Both the position numbers and the translations under genes were made by a program. From JAGLSB01 sp023135955 (GTDB lineage Bacteria > Bacteroidota > Bacteroidia > Bacteroidales > GCA-2748055), in the NCBI GenBank assembly GCA_030673645.1, contig DAOVIO010000093.1, positions 1-15,394 of the forward strand: a DNA stretch of 15,394 bases, written 5' to 3'. Below the pieces are notes generated by a model. That model saw only the letters and a program-made list of their open reading frames with translations. It did not search any database and had not been told where the DNA came from. Numbering within the stretch: position 1 is the first letter of the stretch; every line of letters begins with the position of its first letter. Positions 15,261 through 15,394 of this stretch are shown here, in pieces.

Positions 15261-15394
15261 GTAAGCCTTCGGCGAACTACATCTTGCCAAATCTGACCAC
15301 AGGGTTTAGCTTTACCGGAAAATAATATCATGACAAAATTAGAAAGAAGCACGAGTCAGTCGGAGATGTTTTCCCTGATAAGCAGATGGCAGGA
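15261..15394 (+). mobile_element. Left end of an IS66-family insertion sequence (runs off the window)
   Basis: The boundary at 15261 begins GTAAGCCTTCGGCG, resembling the GTAAGC start of IS66-family terminal inverted repeats. Composition changes here from AT-rich coding sequence to a more GC-balanced leader, and an IS66-like accessory reading frame starts 69 bases in. IS66 elements usually duplicate 8 bp of target, which would be GTATATTG (15253-15260) on this side. The right end is not in view. Confidence 0.75.
15330..15394 (+). CDS. IS66 accessory protein (TnpA/OrfA-like), N-terminal fragment
   Basis: The frame from ATG 15330 reads MTKLERSTSQSEMFSLISRW and then Q to the window edge. The EMFSLISRWQ segment resembles the N-terminus of IS66 first-frame proteins (typically E-M-F-x-L-I-x-x-W followed by a short helix-turn-helix). 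IS66 elements usually carry two small accessory frames ahead of the large DDE transposase. Only 21 codons are visible, so the assignment leans on the inverted-repeat-like end and spacing as well. I first considered a group II intron reverse transcriptase start, which also often begins MTKLE, but the following residues fit less well. Confidence 0.65.
   Translation, partial: MTKLERSTSQSEMFSLISRWQ

Noticed and set aside
15330..15394. Start of a group II intron reverse transcriptase
   Set aside because: The MTKLE start is shared with such proteins, but EMFSLISRWQ and the upstream GTAAGC end fit IS66 better. It is also on the opposite strand to the intron tail and lacks 500-600 bp of intron 5' domains.

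Overview
The window is AT-rich DNA from a member of the Bacteroidota. The evidence is a Wzi-type outer-membrane protein of the form common in that phylum, an OmpA-family lipoprotein, a FISUMP-domain protein, and a promoter matching the Bacteroidota -7 consensus TAnnTTTG ahead of dxs. Shine-Dalgarno motifs are weak. I cannot name a genus.

Left part (1-8255) looks like ordinary chromosome. A repeat-rich stretch (1-430) holds a 69-bp tandem array, a 21-bp perfect hairpin and inverted copies of the array core. It is followed by three minus-strand envelope genes: a WecA/MraY-family sugar-phosphate transferase, a Wzi-like outer-membrane barrel protein and an OmpA-family lipoprotein. Together they suggest surface polysaccharide synthesis or assembly and outer-membrane anchoring. 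Divergent from them is dxs, the first step of the MEP isoprenoid pathway, which ultimately feeds the undecaprenyl carrier. Convergent with dxs is an ALDH7-type semialdehyde dehydrogenase.

Middle (8256-9620): a HigB/HigA-like toxin-antitoxin pair with a recognisable promoter and operator. It sits between two copies of a ~58-bp repeat whose first 15 bases equal the 5' end of the tRNA-Leu(CAA) gene at 9485-9568. The tRNA is followed by a strong intrinsic terminator.

Right part (9621-15394) looks like an accessory region behind the tRNA. It has 460 bp without a gene and an unrecognised 700-aa protein (possible winged helix, degenerate PIN-like core, long coiled coil, two C-terminal membrane segments). 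Next come a membrane-anchored FISUMP protein, a secreted SPOR protein and a membrane-anchored SPOR-like protein, all on the plus strand. On the minus strand are a small secreted protein and the 3' end of another gene. Two mobile elements are visible: the 3' tail (domains V and VI) of a group II intron on the minus strand at 14289-14395, and the left end of an apparent IS66-family element from 15261, which interrupts the last minus-strand gene and runs off the window.

No complete, clearly new system is proven. The best candidates for a second look are the 700-aa protein, the tRNA-end repeats around the toxin-antitoxin pair, and the intron tail next to non-intron genes.
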